Part shown: piece by piece, positions 35,491 to 45,123 of the stretch
Position numbering within the stretch: the stretch's first letter is position 1
How the letters are laid out: each line of letters starts with the position of its first letter
Assembly: GCA_036674765.1 (NCBI GenBank)
Contig: JARVKI010000029.1
Span: 186,001 to 250,000 of the forward strand
Source of the DNA: Seiridium cupressi
Taxonomy: Eukaryota > Ascomycota > Sordariomycetes > Amphisphaeriales > Sporocadaceae
Length of the DNA: 64,000 nt
Reading direction: 5' to 3'
Program-made: the position numbers and the translations under genes
The notes under the pieces: model-generated
The model's input: only the letters and a program-made list of their open reading frames with translations
Databases searched by the model: none
Told to the model about the DNA's origin: nothing

Positions 35491-36246
35491 ATGCCATTCA
35501 ACGAACACCACCGCCACCAGCCGTCTATTTCTGCGGGAGAAGCCCTAGACCCTACGAGCCCCATGGACACTGAGTTTTCAGTGCCACAGACAGCCATGGA
35601 CTCCGTATTCTCGCAAGCCTCAACATGCTCCTCACCAATGGACATTTCCTTTCCCGACTCCTTTCCCAGCGAAAGCTCCACAAGCAGCACGACATCCCTG
35701 AGTCCCATCAGCCCTAGGACCATGTCCTTCACCACCACCACCACCACATGCTCCATCCCTACATGTATCCAGCCATCAACAACACCGTCCCGTCCCGTAC
35801 TACAACTCTCCACGCCGTCCGAGGCCTTCTCAGCCCACCGCGGCAACAACAGCAAACACAATCCCGCCTTCGCCAAGAAGCTGCAGGAGATGGCGCTGCC
35901 GCTGGCACCGCTGGTGCAGCTGACCACGGGGCAGGTCCACCCGTCGTTCCCGTCGACGCTGCTCAACTTCTGGCTCCTCACGGACCCGGAGCTCGAGAGC
36001 CTGGCGCACTTCTACCACCAGCGCACGCCAAGCCGGTGGACATTCCATTACCCCTGCCCCGTGTCCTGGGATCCGAGCTTGGGGCTCGAGGAGAAGAGGA
36101 GACGGATCGGCAAGTTCATCGGACTACGGGGCTGCGAGACGCCGGTAAAGGTCAAGAGTGAGGACGAGATTATGGAGGAGGCGCGGCGGGGAAGGGAACG
36201 TGATGATGAGGATGAGGTCTGGAGGAAGAAGTTGCATTGGTATTAA
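35491..36246 (+). CDS. Conserved filamentous-fungal protein of unknown function
   Basis: Single exon, 251 aa. The first ~110 residues are Ser/Thr/Pro-rich and presumably disordered, with a Thr run (TTTTTT). The second half looks folded: ALPLAPLVQLTTGQVHPSFP, then LLNFWLLTDPELESLAHFYH, a WTFHYPCPVSW segment, and EEKRRRIGKFIGLRGCETP, ending in an acidic/basic helix with KKLHWY. This arrangement is familiar to me from uncharacterised ascomycete proteins but carries no assigned function. There is no signal peptide or transmembrane segment. The leader is long and pyrimidine-rich and may contain an upstream ORF, which suggests translational control. Confidence 0.8.
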   Translation: MPFNEHHRHQPSISAGEALDPTSPMDTEFSVPQTAMDSVFSQASTCSSPMDISFPDSFPSESSTSSTTSLSPISPRTMSFTTTTTTCSIPTCIQPSTTPSRPVLQLSTPSEAFSAHRGNNSKHNPAFAKKLQEMALPLAPLVQLTTGQVHPSFPSTLLNFWLLTDPELESLAHFYHQRTPSRWTFHYPCPVSWDPSLGLEEKRRRIGKFIGLRGCETPVKVKSEDEIMEEARRGRERDDEDEVWRKKLHWY

Positions 36247-36566
36247 ATTGGTATTCTGAACACCGGCATTAGTAGCTGAAAAGGCAAGATGGATGAGGTC
36301 GGGATAATATTGAATAGCGCTTGGTTTTTAAATTAGCATACAATCCAACTGTTTATTTCGACTCACAGTCCAGTCTCTTGACATTGAGATTAGTGATGCG
36401 TAAAGTAGAATCTGGTTTTATTAATTCCGGCACAGAACCCAGCCCTTGGAAGCTGAACGCCAGACACCTTATGAATGCCACCCTTATGAAGACGCCGGGG
36501 AAAATCTACGCCTGCTACTCCGTCCCACCATGGAAGTAGTACTGGACTCGACTCTAATGCCCATAT
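36247..36566. other. Convergent 3' intergenic region
   Basis: About 320 bp between two convergent stop codons. It should hold both 3' UTRs. AT-rich near 36.30-36.43 kb; no gene. Confidence 0.5.
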
Positions 36567-37405
36567 TTATTTCTTGCCCTTCTTCTTCTTGGCGCTGCCA
36601 GGCGTGGCTGCAGGCGTGCCAGAGTCAACGAGGACGCCGTCGTCGTCGCTAACACCTCTGGCGTCTGTCTTTACCCCGGCCTCTTCATTCAGCTCCTTCT
36701 CGAAGTCTTGTCTGATCACTTCACGGCGCTTCTCCCACCACTCCTTCTCCGGTTCTGTTTGTACTTGGATCTCATCCAACCGTTCGCGCAGCATGGCGTT
36801 CGCAGCCATCTCGTTGGCGGATTGGAAGATAGTGTTGCCCCATCCAGGCACGAGGGCATTGGCCTAGCACATATATTAGCATTCATTCTGCATGATCTTG
36901 TCCTTCTCCTAGCGCCAACTCACCTCCATAACAACCTCTCTGAGTTCCTCCTCGATCTCCTTCTCTGCCCGTTGGAAACGTTGGTTCATGTCATCACCGA
37001 TGCTGCCCCGCTGCAGTAACACATTGAGCGCCTGCTTTGCTTGTCGAATCGAGATGATGCGGGCGATGTCTGCAACGGCACGGCGGAGAAGGGCGGCGCG
37101 AATGACGCTATCAGGCACTTTTGTCTTCTCGCCAGTGGCGGAAATTTCGAGCAGGGAGGAGTAGATTTGTTTGGAGAGATGCGGACCGAACCATGGCTCG
37201 AGGTTTGCCAGTTGCGCTGCAGGAAATATGTCAGCTCAGAACTCACATGCCATAGCAGAAAGATGCCTTTCGGCAGGTTGGGCAACTTACAAGCTTTCCT
37301 CTTCCGGTAGATAGTCGAGAAGGTGAATAGCATGCCGGCCAGCACTGAGATGTAGCTGACAGGCAGCGCAAGACTCCGCCAATCTACGTCGAGGAAGTCA
37401 AACAT
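36567..37405 (-). CDS. SEC66: Sec66/Sec71, Sec63-complex subunit for post-translational ER import
   Basis: Non-essential subunit of the Sec62/63 complex that assists post-translational translocation through Sec61. Exons 37291-37405, 36924-37216 and 36567-36863 join in frame to 234 aa. A single membrane anchor lies near the N terminus (about residues 12-33, ALPVSYISVLAGMLFTFSTI) followed by KRKA, giving a short lumenal N terminus and a cytosolic helical domain. Family landmarks are EPWFGPHLSKQIYSSLLE, the helical ALLRRAVADIARI and EAN-ALVPGWGNTIFQSANE. The C terminus ends in a lysine run (KKKKGKK). Introns are 74 and 60 nt. It is divergent from RCL1 across about 520 bp. Confidence 0.94.
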
Positions 37406-37928
37406 GTTTGCAGATTATGCAGATTGCGCCTGTTCGCGTAGAATTTCAAAATGGAAGATAGGACAGAAAATGACCGTAACAAAGGGTGTGGTCATGCGCA
37501 AGTTCGATGCTCGTGTGATCGTTCGGAGATAGCTGTGGTGAGGTAACAGCGTGGAAACTATCGAGACCCTGGTACGATCTTGACAGTTTTCAAAAGTTCA
37601 ATGCTGCGATTTGTTCATTGCCCAGAGCTCCTTTGCGCCAGCCCACTAAAAGCCATCCTTAAAGGGGACAGGGGTCGTGGGGTCTCACGGAACTTAAAAC
37701 GCGGTGCTAAAATTGGTATTCGATGACCTGCAAATCCGCCGGACGCGGCAGTCAGTTAGTCCGGCGCAGCACTTCACCGCCCAAATTTTCAAAAGTTCTG
37801 CCGCTTTTTTGTGGCTGCTTCTATCGATTGGAGATAGTGGGGAGTATTCAGCAGCCTCTGAAGAGTCGTGAGACAGACGAACCAACGAGCTCACAGGCGC
37901 GCATCGTGCGCCTCTACGTAGACAAACC
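37406..37928. promoter_or_regulatory. Divergent promoter region of SEC66 and RCL1
   Basis: About 520 bp between the two start codons. A minus-strand open frame at 37694-37963 overlaps the RCL1 start and is rejected. No specific regulatory motif is asserted. Confidence 0.4.
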
Positions 37929-39137
37929 ATGTCGGAAACGAAAGCACAATTCCTGCGCTTCACAGGCCATCAGAACTTCACCCAGCGTCTGGTACTCTCC
38001 ACCCTCACCGGGCGCCCCATACACATATCCAAGATCCGAACCTCCTCGCCGACGAATCCTGGTCTTGCGCCACACGAAGTCTCCTTCCTCCGTCTCCTCG
38101 AAGCCGTTACCAACGGCTCGTCCATGCAGATTTCGTATACTGGTACCACGATAACATACCACCCTGGACTCATTACCGGCGCTGCTCCCGGTGTTGGCGC
38201 GGTGGGCGATGTCATCGAACACAACATTCCAGCGACGTGCACAAGAGGAGTTTCTTACTTCCTGCTGCCGCTGTGTCAGTTGGCACCATTCTCCAAGGCC
38301 CACATGAATGTGCGCTTCACTGGACCCGGCGTCATCACATCAGCTACCGAGACTGGCGACCTTTCGGTAGATTCCTTCCGAACTGCCATACTACCTCTGT
38401 ACAACCTGTTTGGTATCCCGGCGATACGGATAGAGCTCAGAGTGCTGCAACGGGCATGTGCGGGCCCTAAGGGCGTAGGAGGCGCAGGCATAGTTGAGCT
38501 TAGATTCGCAAGTCAGGTGCGGTTACCAAAGACATTACATCTGAACCGAAATCCTGGAAGGATACGAAGAATACGGGGCGTGGCGTATGCGACTGGTGTT
38601 TCGGCGAGCAATAACGCACGCATGATCCATTCGGCCAGAGAGGTGCTCAACCCATTTGTGGCAGATATACATGTGGCGGCGCAATATGACCAAGCCCCAT
38701 TGGTAGCGACGGGAGACAAGACGAAGAGGAGAATGGGTATCGGATTTGGAATAAGTCTAGTGGCAGAATCGAGTGCAAATGGTGTGCTATACTCGGCAGA
38801 CGTGGTCGCGCCGGCAGAAGGAGGAGTCGTCGCTGAGGACATAGGAAAGCGGTGCGCATATCAACTATTGGAGAGGATAGAGACGGGCGGCTGTGTGGAC
38901 TTAGCTGCCGCACATACGGTCCTGACGCTGATGGCCATGGGCTCCGAGGATGTGGGCCGAGTAAGACTGGGGAGGGATGTTATGGGTACAGAAGACGTGA
39001 TATTACTCGCGCGAGATCTGAAGACCTTCGGCGCCAGCAGCTGGGGTTTGAGAGACGTGGAGGATGATGACACAGGCGACATCATAATCTCGGTGAAGGG
39101 GACTGGTGTCGGCAATGTTGGTAGAAAGGCAGCATAG
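37929..39137 (+). CDS. RCL1: Rcl1, RNA 3'-phosphate cyclase-like ribosome biogenesis protein
   Basis: Nucleolar SSU processome component that acts with Bms1 in the A2 cleavage of pre-rRNA; it lacks cyclase activity in yeast. Single exon, 402 aa (yeast about 367). Family motifs include FTGHQNFTQRLVLSTLTGRP, PHEVSFLRLLEAVTNGS, YTGTTITYHPGLITG, VSYFLLPLCQLAPFSK and GFGISLVAESS. The catalytic histidine of true RtcA cyclases near the C terminus is not apparent, consistent with Rcl1 rather than a cyclase. It sits 57 bp from the convergent DSC4 stop, so 3' UTRs must overlap or be very short. Confidence 0.95.
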   Translation: MSETKAQFLRFTGHQNFTQRLVLSTLTGRPIHISKIRTSSPTNPGLAPHEVSFLRLLEAVTNGSSMQISYTGTTITYHPGLITGAAPGVGAVGDVIEHNIPATCTRGVSYFLLPLCQLAPFSKAHMNVRFTGPGVITSATETGDLSVDSFRTAILPLYNLFGIPAIRIELRVLQRACAGPKGVGGAGIVELRFASQVRLPKTLHLNRNPGRIRRIRGVAYATGVSASNNARMIHSAREVLNPFVADIHVAAQYDQAPLVATGDKTKRRMGIGFGISLVAESSANGVLYSADVVAPAEGGVVAEDIGKRCAYQLLERIETGGCVDLAAAHTVLTLMAMGSEDVGRVRLGRDVMGTEDVILLARDLKTFGASSWGLRDVEDDDTGDIIISVKGTGVGNVGRKAA

Positions 39138-39194
39138 AACGGAGGTTTGATACCCATTATTATATTTGTATAACGCCAGCCTCGGCAGCCCCGT

Positions 39195-40279
39195 TCAAGC
39201 TTGTCTCGGTGTGCCTGTCTGGGCTGCAGCAAAACGCGCTCTTCTTTGCGCCGCCAGTGCTGCCAGAGTCGCATTGTAACTGACGTTCTGCAACGTGTAG
39301 GCCGCGGCCGCTTCAGAGGTATTCCCCCGGTCGGTCCAGGCTCTTCGCAGCGCGTTCCGAACATGAAAGTCAGCTAGGATGGCATTGCCAGATGTTAACA
39401 CCTCGCGCAAATGTTCCTGACTGCTATGCCTCCGGTCAAGAAGAGTTGCCCGTTCCTCGTCGCCAGCGTCATTTCCCCTTAGTGATTGCATCTCAATGTC
39501 GTCTGTCTCTCCTGCTGCAGATGCGTCTCTCAAGACTCCCCGTTCTTCGTGATCGTGGTCCTGATTATTGTTGGCAGGGGCCGCCGTGGCTCCTGGGCCA
39601 CCCTCAGGTTGTCGCGGCGGATTCAGTATTGCCTTGACTCGATCTTTCTCCAAATTGACAGACAGCATGAAGCACTGCAGTCCTAATAGCACCAAATCGA
39701 GGCAGAGCAGCGACAACTTGGACGTCGGCGCCTTCTGCCCAACAAAATCCACAAGCACGCCACCGTGAAGATAGCCTCGTGATATCTCAGTCGCATGTGG
39801 TAATGACGTGAAGGTGTGAAGAAGCATGCAGAAGATGTTGAGTCCGACTATGACGCCAATGGGGTAGTTGAAATATGGTATGATGGCAATGTCGGGTTTC
39901 ACGCTGAGGAAGAGCCAGTGTGGAATCCAGCGTATCAGGAGGCGGAAGAAGGAACAGCTATGGTAATGTCAGTCCTATGTGCCAAAACCAAGAGGGCAGA
40001 GAGCTGCAATACGTACTCCATATAATACAGAACGCATAGCTCGGCGTAGATGACGGCGTCCAGGTTCATGAGCAGATGGAGGAGGAAGGCGAGCTTCTTG
40101 GACAGGCCCGCCTTCGCCCGCTTCGATAGTTTCGGTCGCTTGCGGCGTGTATTCGCGGCAGAGCCATTCTGCTGCTGCTGCGATGAAGCGCCATTGTCGT
40201 CGTCGGCGGTGTCGTCCTCACGGCGATTGGAGTTCGGGTCAGGGTCCGCCGGCGTAGTCGGGGCGGGATCATGGTTCAT
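39195..40279 (-). CDS. dsc4: DUF1746 membrane protein, probable Dsc4 subunit of the Golgi Dsc E3 ligase
   Basis: In S. pombe and Aspergillus the Dsc E3 complex cleaves SREBP and degrades membrane proteins; Dsc4 is its DUF1746 subunit. Exons 40017-40279 and 39195-39957 (59-nt intron) encode 341 aa. The N terminus is acidic and Gln-rich, then basic (TRRKRPKLSKRAKAGLSKK), followed by about four hydrophobic segments: AFLLHLLMNLDAVIYAEL, LLIRWIPHWLFLSV, IIPYFNYPIGVIVGLNIFCM and LLCLDLVLLGLQCFMLSV. The HGG-LVDFVGQ motif between segments 3 and 4 matches DUF1746. The C-terminal ~130 residues are acidic and cytosolic. The assignment to Dsc4 rests on this domain and topology. Confidence 0.8.
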
Positions 40280-40786
40280 AATAGCTCCACCTCATTCGAA
40301 CATTGAGCAGCCACCGGGATGAATGAAATCTCACATACTGCAGCGGTTGTAGTTGTTGGGATGGAAGTGCTGCGCGTCGCCGTGGGATCTGGGATGCCAA
40401 AGTTGAGCCTGGAGATCAAGCACAGGTTGGCATATGCCAAGCACCCTGGCATCCTTTGTCGCAAGCAATCAGAGAGCCTAGCTTAATCCCTGTCCTGTCT
40501 GATAGTAGATGAGTTATGTAACCTCGCGACGCCGCAGGATGCATGTCCTGCATAAACACAGATATGAACACTTGAGCAACATTTTATGCACAAGACCCCG
40601 CAGCCGCATCAGACATCCCACTTCGAGTTTTGGCCTGAGCTGCCAAAGGTGGGCTTGAATCGCAGCTCTGACTCAAAATATCACATCCCACTTCGCTCAA
40701 GCTCCCGAATTTTGGGGAGAAATTCGACCCTGCAAATCCCCTATTTTCGCATGACTTGAGACTCCGAGACCACCACGACACCGAAA
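40280..40786. promoter_or_regulatory. Divergent promoter region of DSC4 and FRS2
   Basis: About 507 bp between the two divergent start codons. Short open frames on the minus strand (40276-40464, 40584-40781) are unsupported. No named site found. Confidence 0.4.
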
Positions 40787-42681
40787 ATGGCGAGCGACCT
40801 CACTTCCCGGGTCCTCAATGCCCTGGACAAGGCCGAGCCCATCCTGTCGACCGAGACTTTCCCTGATGTCCCCTTTGCCGAACTCAAGGCCGTTCTCGAC
40901 AGGCTGGCTTCGCGGTCAATGGTCGAGTATAAACAGCTGGAGCGAGAGGAGGCCACGTTAGAGTCCGAAGGAAAGCTGATCGCCGACAATGGAAGTCACG
41001 AGGCCCGAGTCTTCGATGCGCTGAGCAAAGCTATGAAGGCTTTGACCGTCGCCGAAATCCAGGCTGCCGTTGGGGACAAGAACGTTGCAAAGTTTGGACA
41101 GGGCAAGGCCATGCAGGCGAAGTGGATAACAAAGGCCGAGGGGGGCAAGTTCGCTGCAGCCGTAGGTGGCCTATAAATATGCCCTCGCACGGAGTTTGCT
41201 CATGAACGACTAGGTTGACTCGATACGCGACACTACCAGAGAACAGCTTCAGGCCATACAGAAGGAGCGCACCTTACCCGACGCCAAGGTTGTTGCTGAC
41301 TTCAAGAAGAGGAAGCTAATCAAGACCTCAAAGGTCATCCACTTCGAGATTTCGAAGGGGCCCAAGTTTGCTCTCGAACTCGTCAAAGAAGAGACAGACC
41401 TGACTGAGGAAATGTTGACTTCGGGAGCATGGAAGACGGCCACTTTCAAGCCCTACAACTTTAACGCTTTAGGAGCGGATCAGCATGCCGGCGCACTGCA
41501 TCCTCTCAATAAAGTTCGACACGAATTCCGCGAGATCTTCTTTCAAATGGGCTTCGAGGAGATGGACACGTCTCGCTTCGTCGAGTCCAGCTTTTGGAAC
41601 TTCGATGCGCTCTATGGTCAGTTATTACACGGCCCTTGACGAATTTCGGCGCCACGAACCACCAGCCTTGCTATGGGAATGTACTAACCGTTTTGTAGTT
41701 CCCCAACAACATCCTGCAAGAGATCTTCAAGACACCTTCTACATTTCTGACCCGAAGTTGGCTCACAAACCTCATGCTGAAGATCCGGAGGATAAGAAGG
41801 ACTATGATGCATATTTCGAGAACACCAGACAAGTCCACGAGAATGGCAAGTACGGCTCAATAGGTTATCGATACCCCTGGAATGAGGAGGAGACCCAAAG
41901 GCTAGTCTTGAGAACACACACAACGGCCATCTCGGCAGCAGTCCTTCACAAACTGGCCGACAAGAAAGGACCAGATGGCAAGCCACCGCCAGCCAGATAC
42001 TTCTCTATCGATCGCGTATTCAGAAACGAAACGGTGGACGCGACGCATCTCGCAGAATTTCACCAAGTTGAGGGAGTGATCGCCGATTACGGTCTGACAT
42101 TGGGCGGACTAATGGAATTCATGCGGGTGTTTTTTGCCAAGATGGGCATCGAAGATCTTCGCTTCGTAAGTACAATAAAACATCGAATTTTCGCTTTCCC
42201 ACCAGGGCACACGTTTTGGTATCTCATTTCAGCCGAGTCGAAGCGCTAAACTGAAAGCCCACTGACCGTATTCGAATTCACGAGAGCCTTTAAAAGTGTA
42301 TACAACAAAAACGAGAAGCTAACATGTTCCCTATTAAAGAAACCTGCCTATAACCCCTACACAGAACCATCATTAGAGATTTTCAGTTTCCACAAGGGTT
42401 TGAATAAATTGGTGGAAATTGGTAACAGCGGCATGTTTAGACCGGAAATGCTCGAGTCTATGGGCTTGCCTAGCGATCTGAGAGTATATGGTTGGGGCTT
42501 GAGTCTAGAGAGGCCGACTATGTAAGGAATCTCTCGTTGGTCTACGAGAAAATCGATGAGCTAACATGTTTGTGTGACCAGGATCAAGTACGGTATTTCC
42601 AACATTCGCGAACTACTGGGGCACAAGGTGGATTTGAACTTCATCGAGAGGAACCCAGCCGTGAGACTAGATAAGGAATAG
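40787..42681 (+). CDS. FRS2: Cytosolic phenylalanyl-tRNA synthetase alpha subunit
   Basis: Catalytic subunit of the heterotetrameric PheRS that charges tRNA-Phe. Five exons: 40787-41161, 41214-41616, 41699-42165, 42340-42521 and 42582-42681, giving 508 aa; all junctions keep frame and reproduce family sequence. The N-terminal winged-helix domains (about 1-170) are followed by class II synthetase motifs: [19 protein letters not shown] (motif 1), [18 protein letters not shown], the motif 2 region [24 protein letters not shown], and motif 3 in [16 protein letters not shown]. Phe-pocket segments [21 protein letters not shown] are intact. Intron 3 (42166-42339, 174 nt) is the longest. The protein ends NPAVRLDKE, close to the yeast C terminus. 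Confidence 0.96.
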
Positions 42682-43462
42682 AAAGGGATTAGATAGTGCT
42701 GCGATCTAGTAATTGCCACTCATGGATCTCAGCATGGAGAAAATTCAGAACACATTTCCCAGGTTGACTTATGATCCAGTCTCTAGGGTCTAATTCTTCA
42801 TATTGGAAGCTGCTGCTCTTCCCTCTTATTTATAACATGCCGTAAAATAATTAATTTTCTAAAGTGCCGGCCATCCTTGACACGACGGTAATGCTTCGCG
42901 TGTCAAAATAGAAGACGAGTCATGGGGTGTAATTGTCGTAATTTGTCCAGGCATTTGACTGACAGCGAATTGTATGGTAATAGGGTATGCGGGGTCAGAA
43001 CTGAAACACTGTATAATTTTCGAGAGTACAGTTGGCTCGACATTGACTGCCATCAATTTCAAGGTTTACAGGCGTACGAGCAGAACTTTTAGGAGGCTCA
43101 AGCATGCATTTCACAAGACGGACCTCATTGTGATTGAGAAACCAGTCTATATATCTATGTCGAATGAAACCTCGGCCAGATTTGAGAAACGAGGATCCAC
43201 GATCAGGAGCAGAAACAATTCACCGCGAAAATCCATCCCAAACACACCAGTAATGCTCTCTAGCCTGACCTTCGAGAACTGTTTCAATGCTGGAGTACGT
43301 CGCAAATTGGAAAAACTACTGTATCATCAGAATTAGTGCATAGCGGAGTATATGGTTGAAGTAACTCACCGTACCAAATCCCGTGGTTCAAGTACCAGTC
43401 TATGTGTGACCGAACGTATCTGCGAGGCGTTGCTGGGCATGGGAGAATGACTGAACCGAGGT
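42682..43462. other. Intergenic, no gene seen
   Basis: About 780 bp between FRS2 and the orphan ORF on the minus strand. A 120-codon plus-strand frame (42974-43336) and a 77-codon minus-strand frame (43284-43517) show no features. Splicing of the minus-strand orphan into this region cannot be excluded. Confidence 0.4.
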
Positions 43463-43885
43463 CTACCACTTGAAATCGATGGGAACGATCAGGCCGACTC
43501 GCTCTTCGACCTTCCAATCGTCCCTGGAGCCTCCTCGGGTACTTGCATGGCTGAGATCGTCCAGTAGGATTCTGCTGTAGAGGCTCAGGTATCGCTTTCT
43601 ATCGTTATCCAGCTCCATCTCCATGAGATCTCCTCGGTGTGAGATAAACTCGTCAGACAACATAGCCGGACCCTCCAAGCTCGCTTTAACCACAAACATT
43701 AGACCGAAATCTTTATCAAGATACAGAGAATTATCGCCCGGATCATGCCAAAAGTTTGATTGCCACAAGTCAAACAGGAGGAGGCTGTGGTACACATGGA
43801 GATATTTGCGGAGCGCATTATCGCCGTCCTCAAGCTCATCGATGCGCTTTCGGACGTATTCGCATGAAGAAGCGGTTGATGCCAT
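43463..43885 (-). CDS. Orphan hypothetical protein downstream of intron-like repeats
   Basis: Not recognised. The ATG at 43885 opens 140 aa, rich in Leu, Asp and charged residues (for example KYLHVYHSLLLFDLWQ, DDLSHASTRGGSRDDW), with no signal peptide or membrane segment. The same frame stays open upstream to 44260 but contains no other ATG. That upstream part holds three related 49-53-nt segments with splice-site and branch-point signals, so the transcript probably has a multi-exon leader or a different start. The sequence looks alpha-helical and soluble. Moderate confidence that a gene exists, low confidence in its limits. Confidence 0.45.
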   Translation of the reverse strand: MASTASSCEYVRKRIDELEDGDNALRKYLHVYHSLLLFDLWQSNFWHDPGDNSLYLDKDFGLMFVVKASLEGPAMLSDEFISHRGDLMEMELDNDRKRYLSLYSRILLDDLSHASTRGGSRDDWKVEERVGLIVPIDFKW

Positions 43886-43977
43886 CCTATCCTCCGTGAA
43901 GTGGTGTGAACTCGTGAGAATAATATCCTTTTCTTTTCGGGGCAGTGCGGCTCTTCCGAGAAGTTGTTTCTGAAAAT

Positions 43978-44258
43978 CTGGATGTTTAGCAGACTGGAAA
44001 GAACGTAGAATGGGAAAAGAGTGAACGAACTTGGAGGTTGGCAGCGTGACTTCTTTATGATTTCTTCCCCTGTCTTCTCCCTTTTTTCTGTGAAGTCGTT
44101 TTTGGCAAAACGCTGGAGGTTTAGTAGACTGGAGAAAAGGTAAAAGGGAAAAGAATAGACGTACTCGGAGGTTGGCAACGCTCTGTAAAACTGTTGTTGG
44201 CAGAAGAAGCTGGAGGTTCGGTGAACTGCAGCGGAAGGTAGGGAGGGGGAGTGTGAAC
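43978..44258 (-). repeat. Three related intron-like segments in tandem
   Basis: On the minus strand, segments 44258-44210 (49 nt), 44164-44113 (52 nt) and 44030-43978 (53 nt) each start GT (gttcac, gtacgt, gttcgt), carry a pyrimidine-rich middle, and end with a branch-like stretch and CAG (caccgaacctccag, tactaaacctccag, tgctaaacatccag). The last two are clearly similar along their length, and each is preceded by a near-identical exon end (gccaacctcc). The spacers are 45 and 82 nt. This looks like tandemly duplicated exon-intron units or repeated insertion of one intron. Confidence 0.75.
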
Positions 44259-45123
44259 AAGATCTGAGGTCGGCCCTAAATTCACAGGAGGGGGCTTTTT
44301 ATTTACTAAGGACTGGAGAAAAAAAAGGCAGATAATCCCTCGTGATTGTTGCAGGGATGGCTCAATTCTCAGGACAATCGAATTTACGGAATATCACAGA
44401 TGAGAGGAAAGAGCGGCGGCCTATCAATGGGAGTCAGGAGGCTGTGGACTCCGAATCGCTTTGGGAAATGTGTTCTAATCTTCTCTGTGTCGTAGACCTC
44501 AAGTATCGTATATTAATCTTCAGCTTTGTCCGCTTCCCGGCATATTCTGTAGGAGTGTATACGCTCTGCCGGAGTATCAGTTGTTGCGGTGTAACGCGTC
44601 TGCAGCCACGACCTATGTTTCATTGTTTTGATCTAATTAGATCTTTTTGTTAGATATTATAACAAGACCTTCCATCTTCCTTTTGAAAGGAAGTGTTTTT
44701 CAAGTAACGAAAGGTAATATCTCCAGCCAATTCACAATGACGCGGCAATAATAGTACCAATATAGCAATTCATATCCAGGCAGACCTAGTCTCAGATTTT
44801 GAAAGAGACCAAAAGATAACCGTTTCAGCAAAGATGTATGAATTAAACACTATTCTACAGTATTCTACATATGTTTTTCGCATATCCCATTAATACAAAG
44901 CTCCTCGAGAATCAAATACCTGAACAAATTATGACAATTATACCTCACATGACTCCCTTTCCATCTTGGCATAATATGGATCGACCTGTTGAGTGCCTGC
45001 TCAAAACACCAACAGTCCGTATCTGCCTGCTTCCCGCCTCATCTTGGAATATTCCCATGGTTCCTTCCTAGTCAGGCGGATCACACGGACGCACCGGAGA
45101 GCTGGCCGCTGAGGCGCCACGGC
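44259..45123. other. Intergenic, AT-rich in part
   Basis: About 865 bp between the orphan repeats and the 2EXR gene stop. It is moderately AT-rich (notably 44.64-44.96 kb). Open frames 44342-44653 and 44871-45071 are unsupported. Confidence 0.4.

Noticed and set aside
24630..42681. Functional cluster of ribosome and translation genes (NOP14, RCL1, FRS2)
   Set aside because: The genes are interspersed with unrelated ones and are on both strands; such housekeeping genes are frequent and co-location is likely chance.
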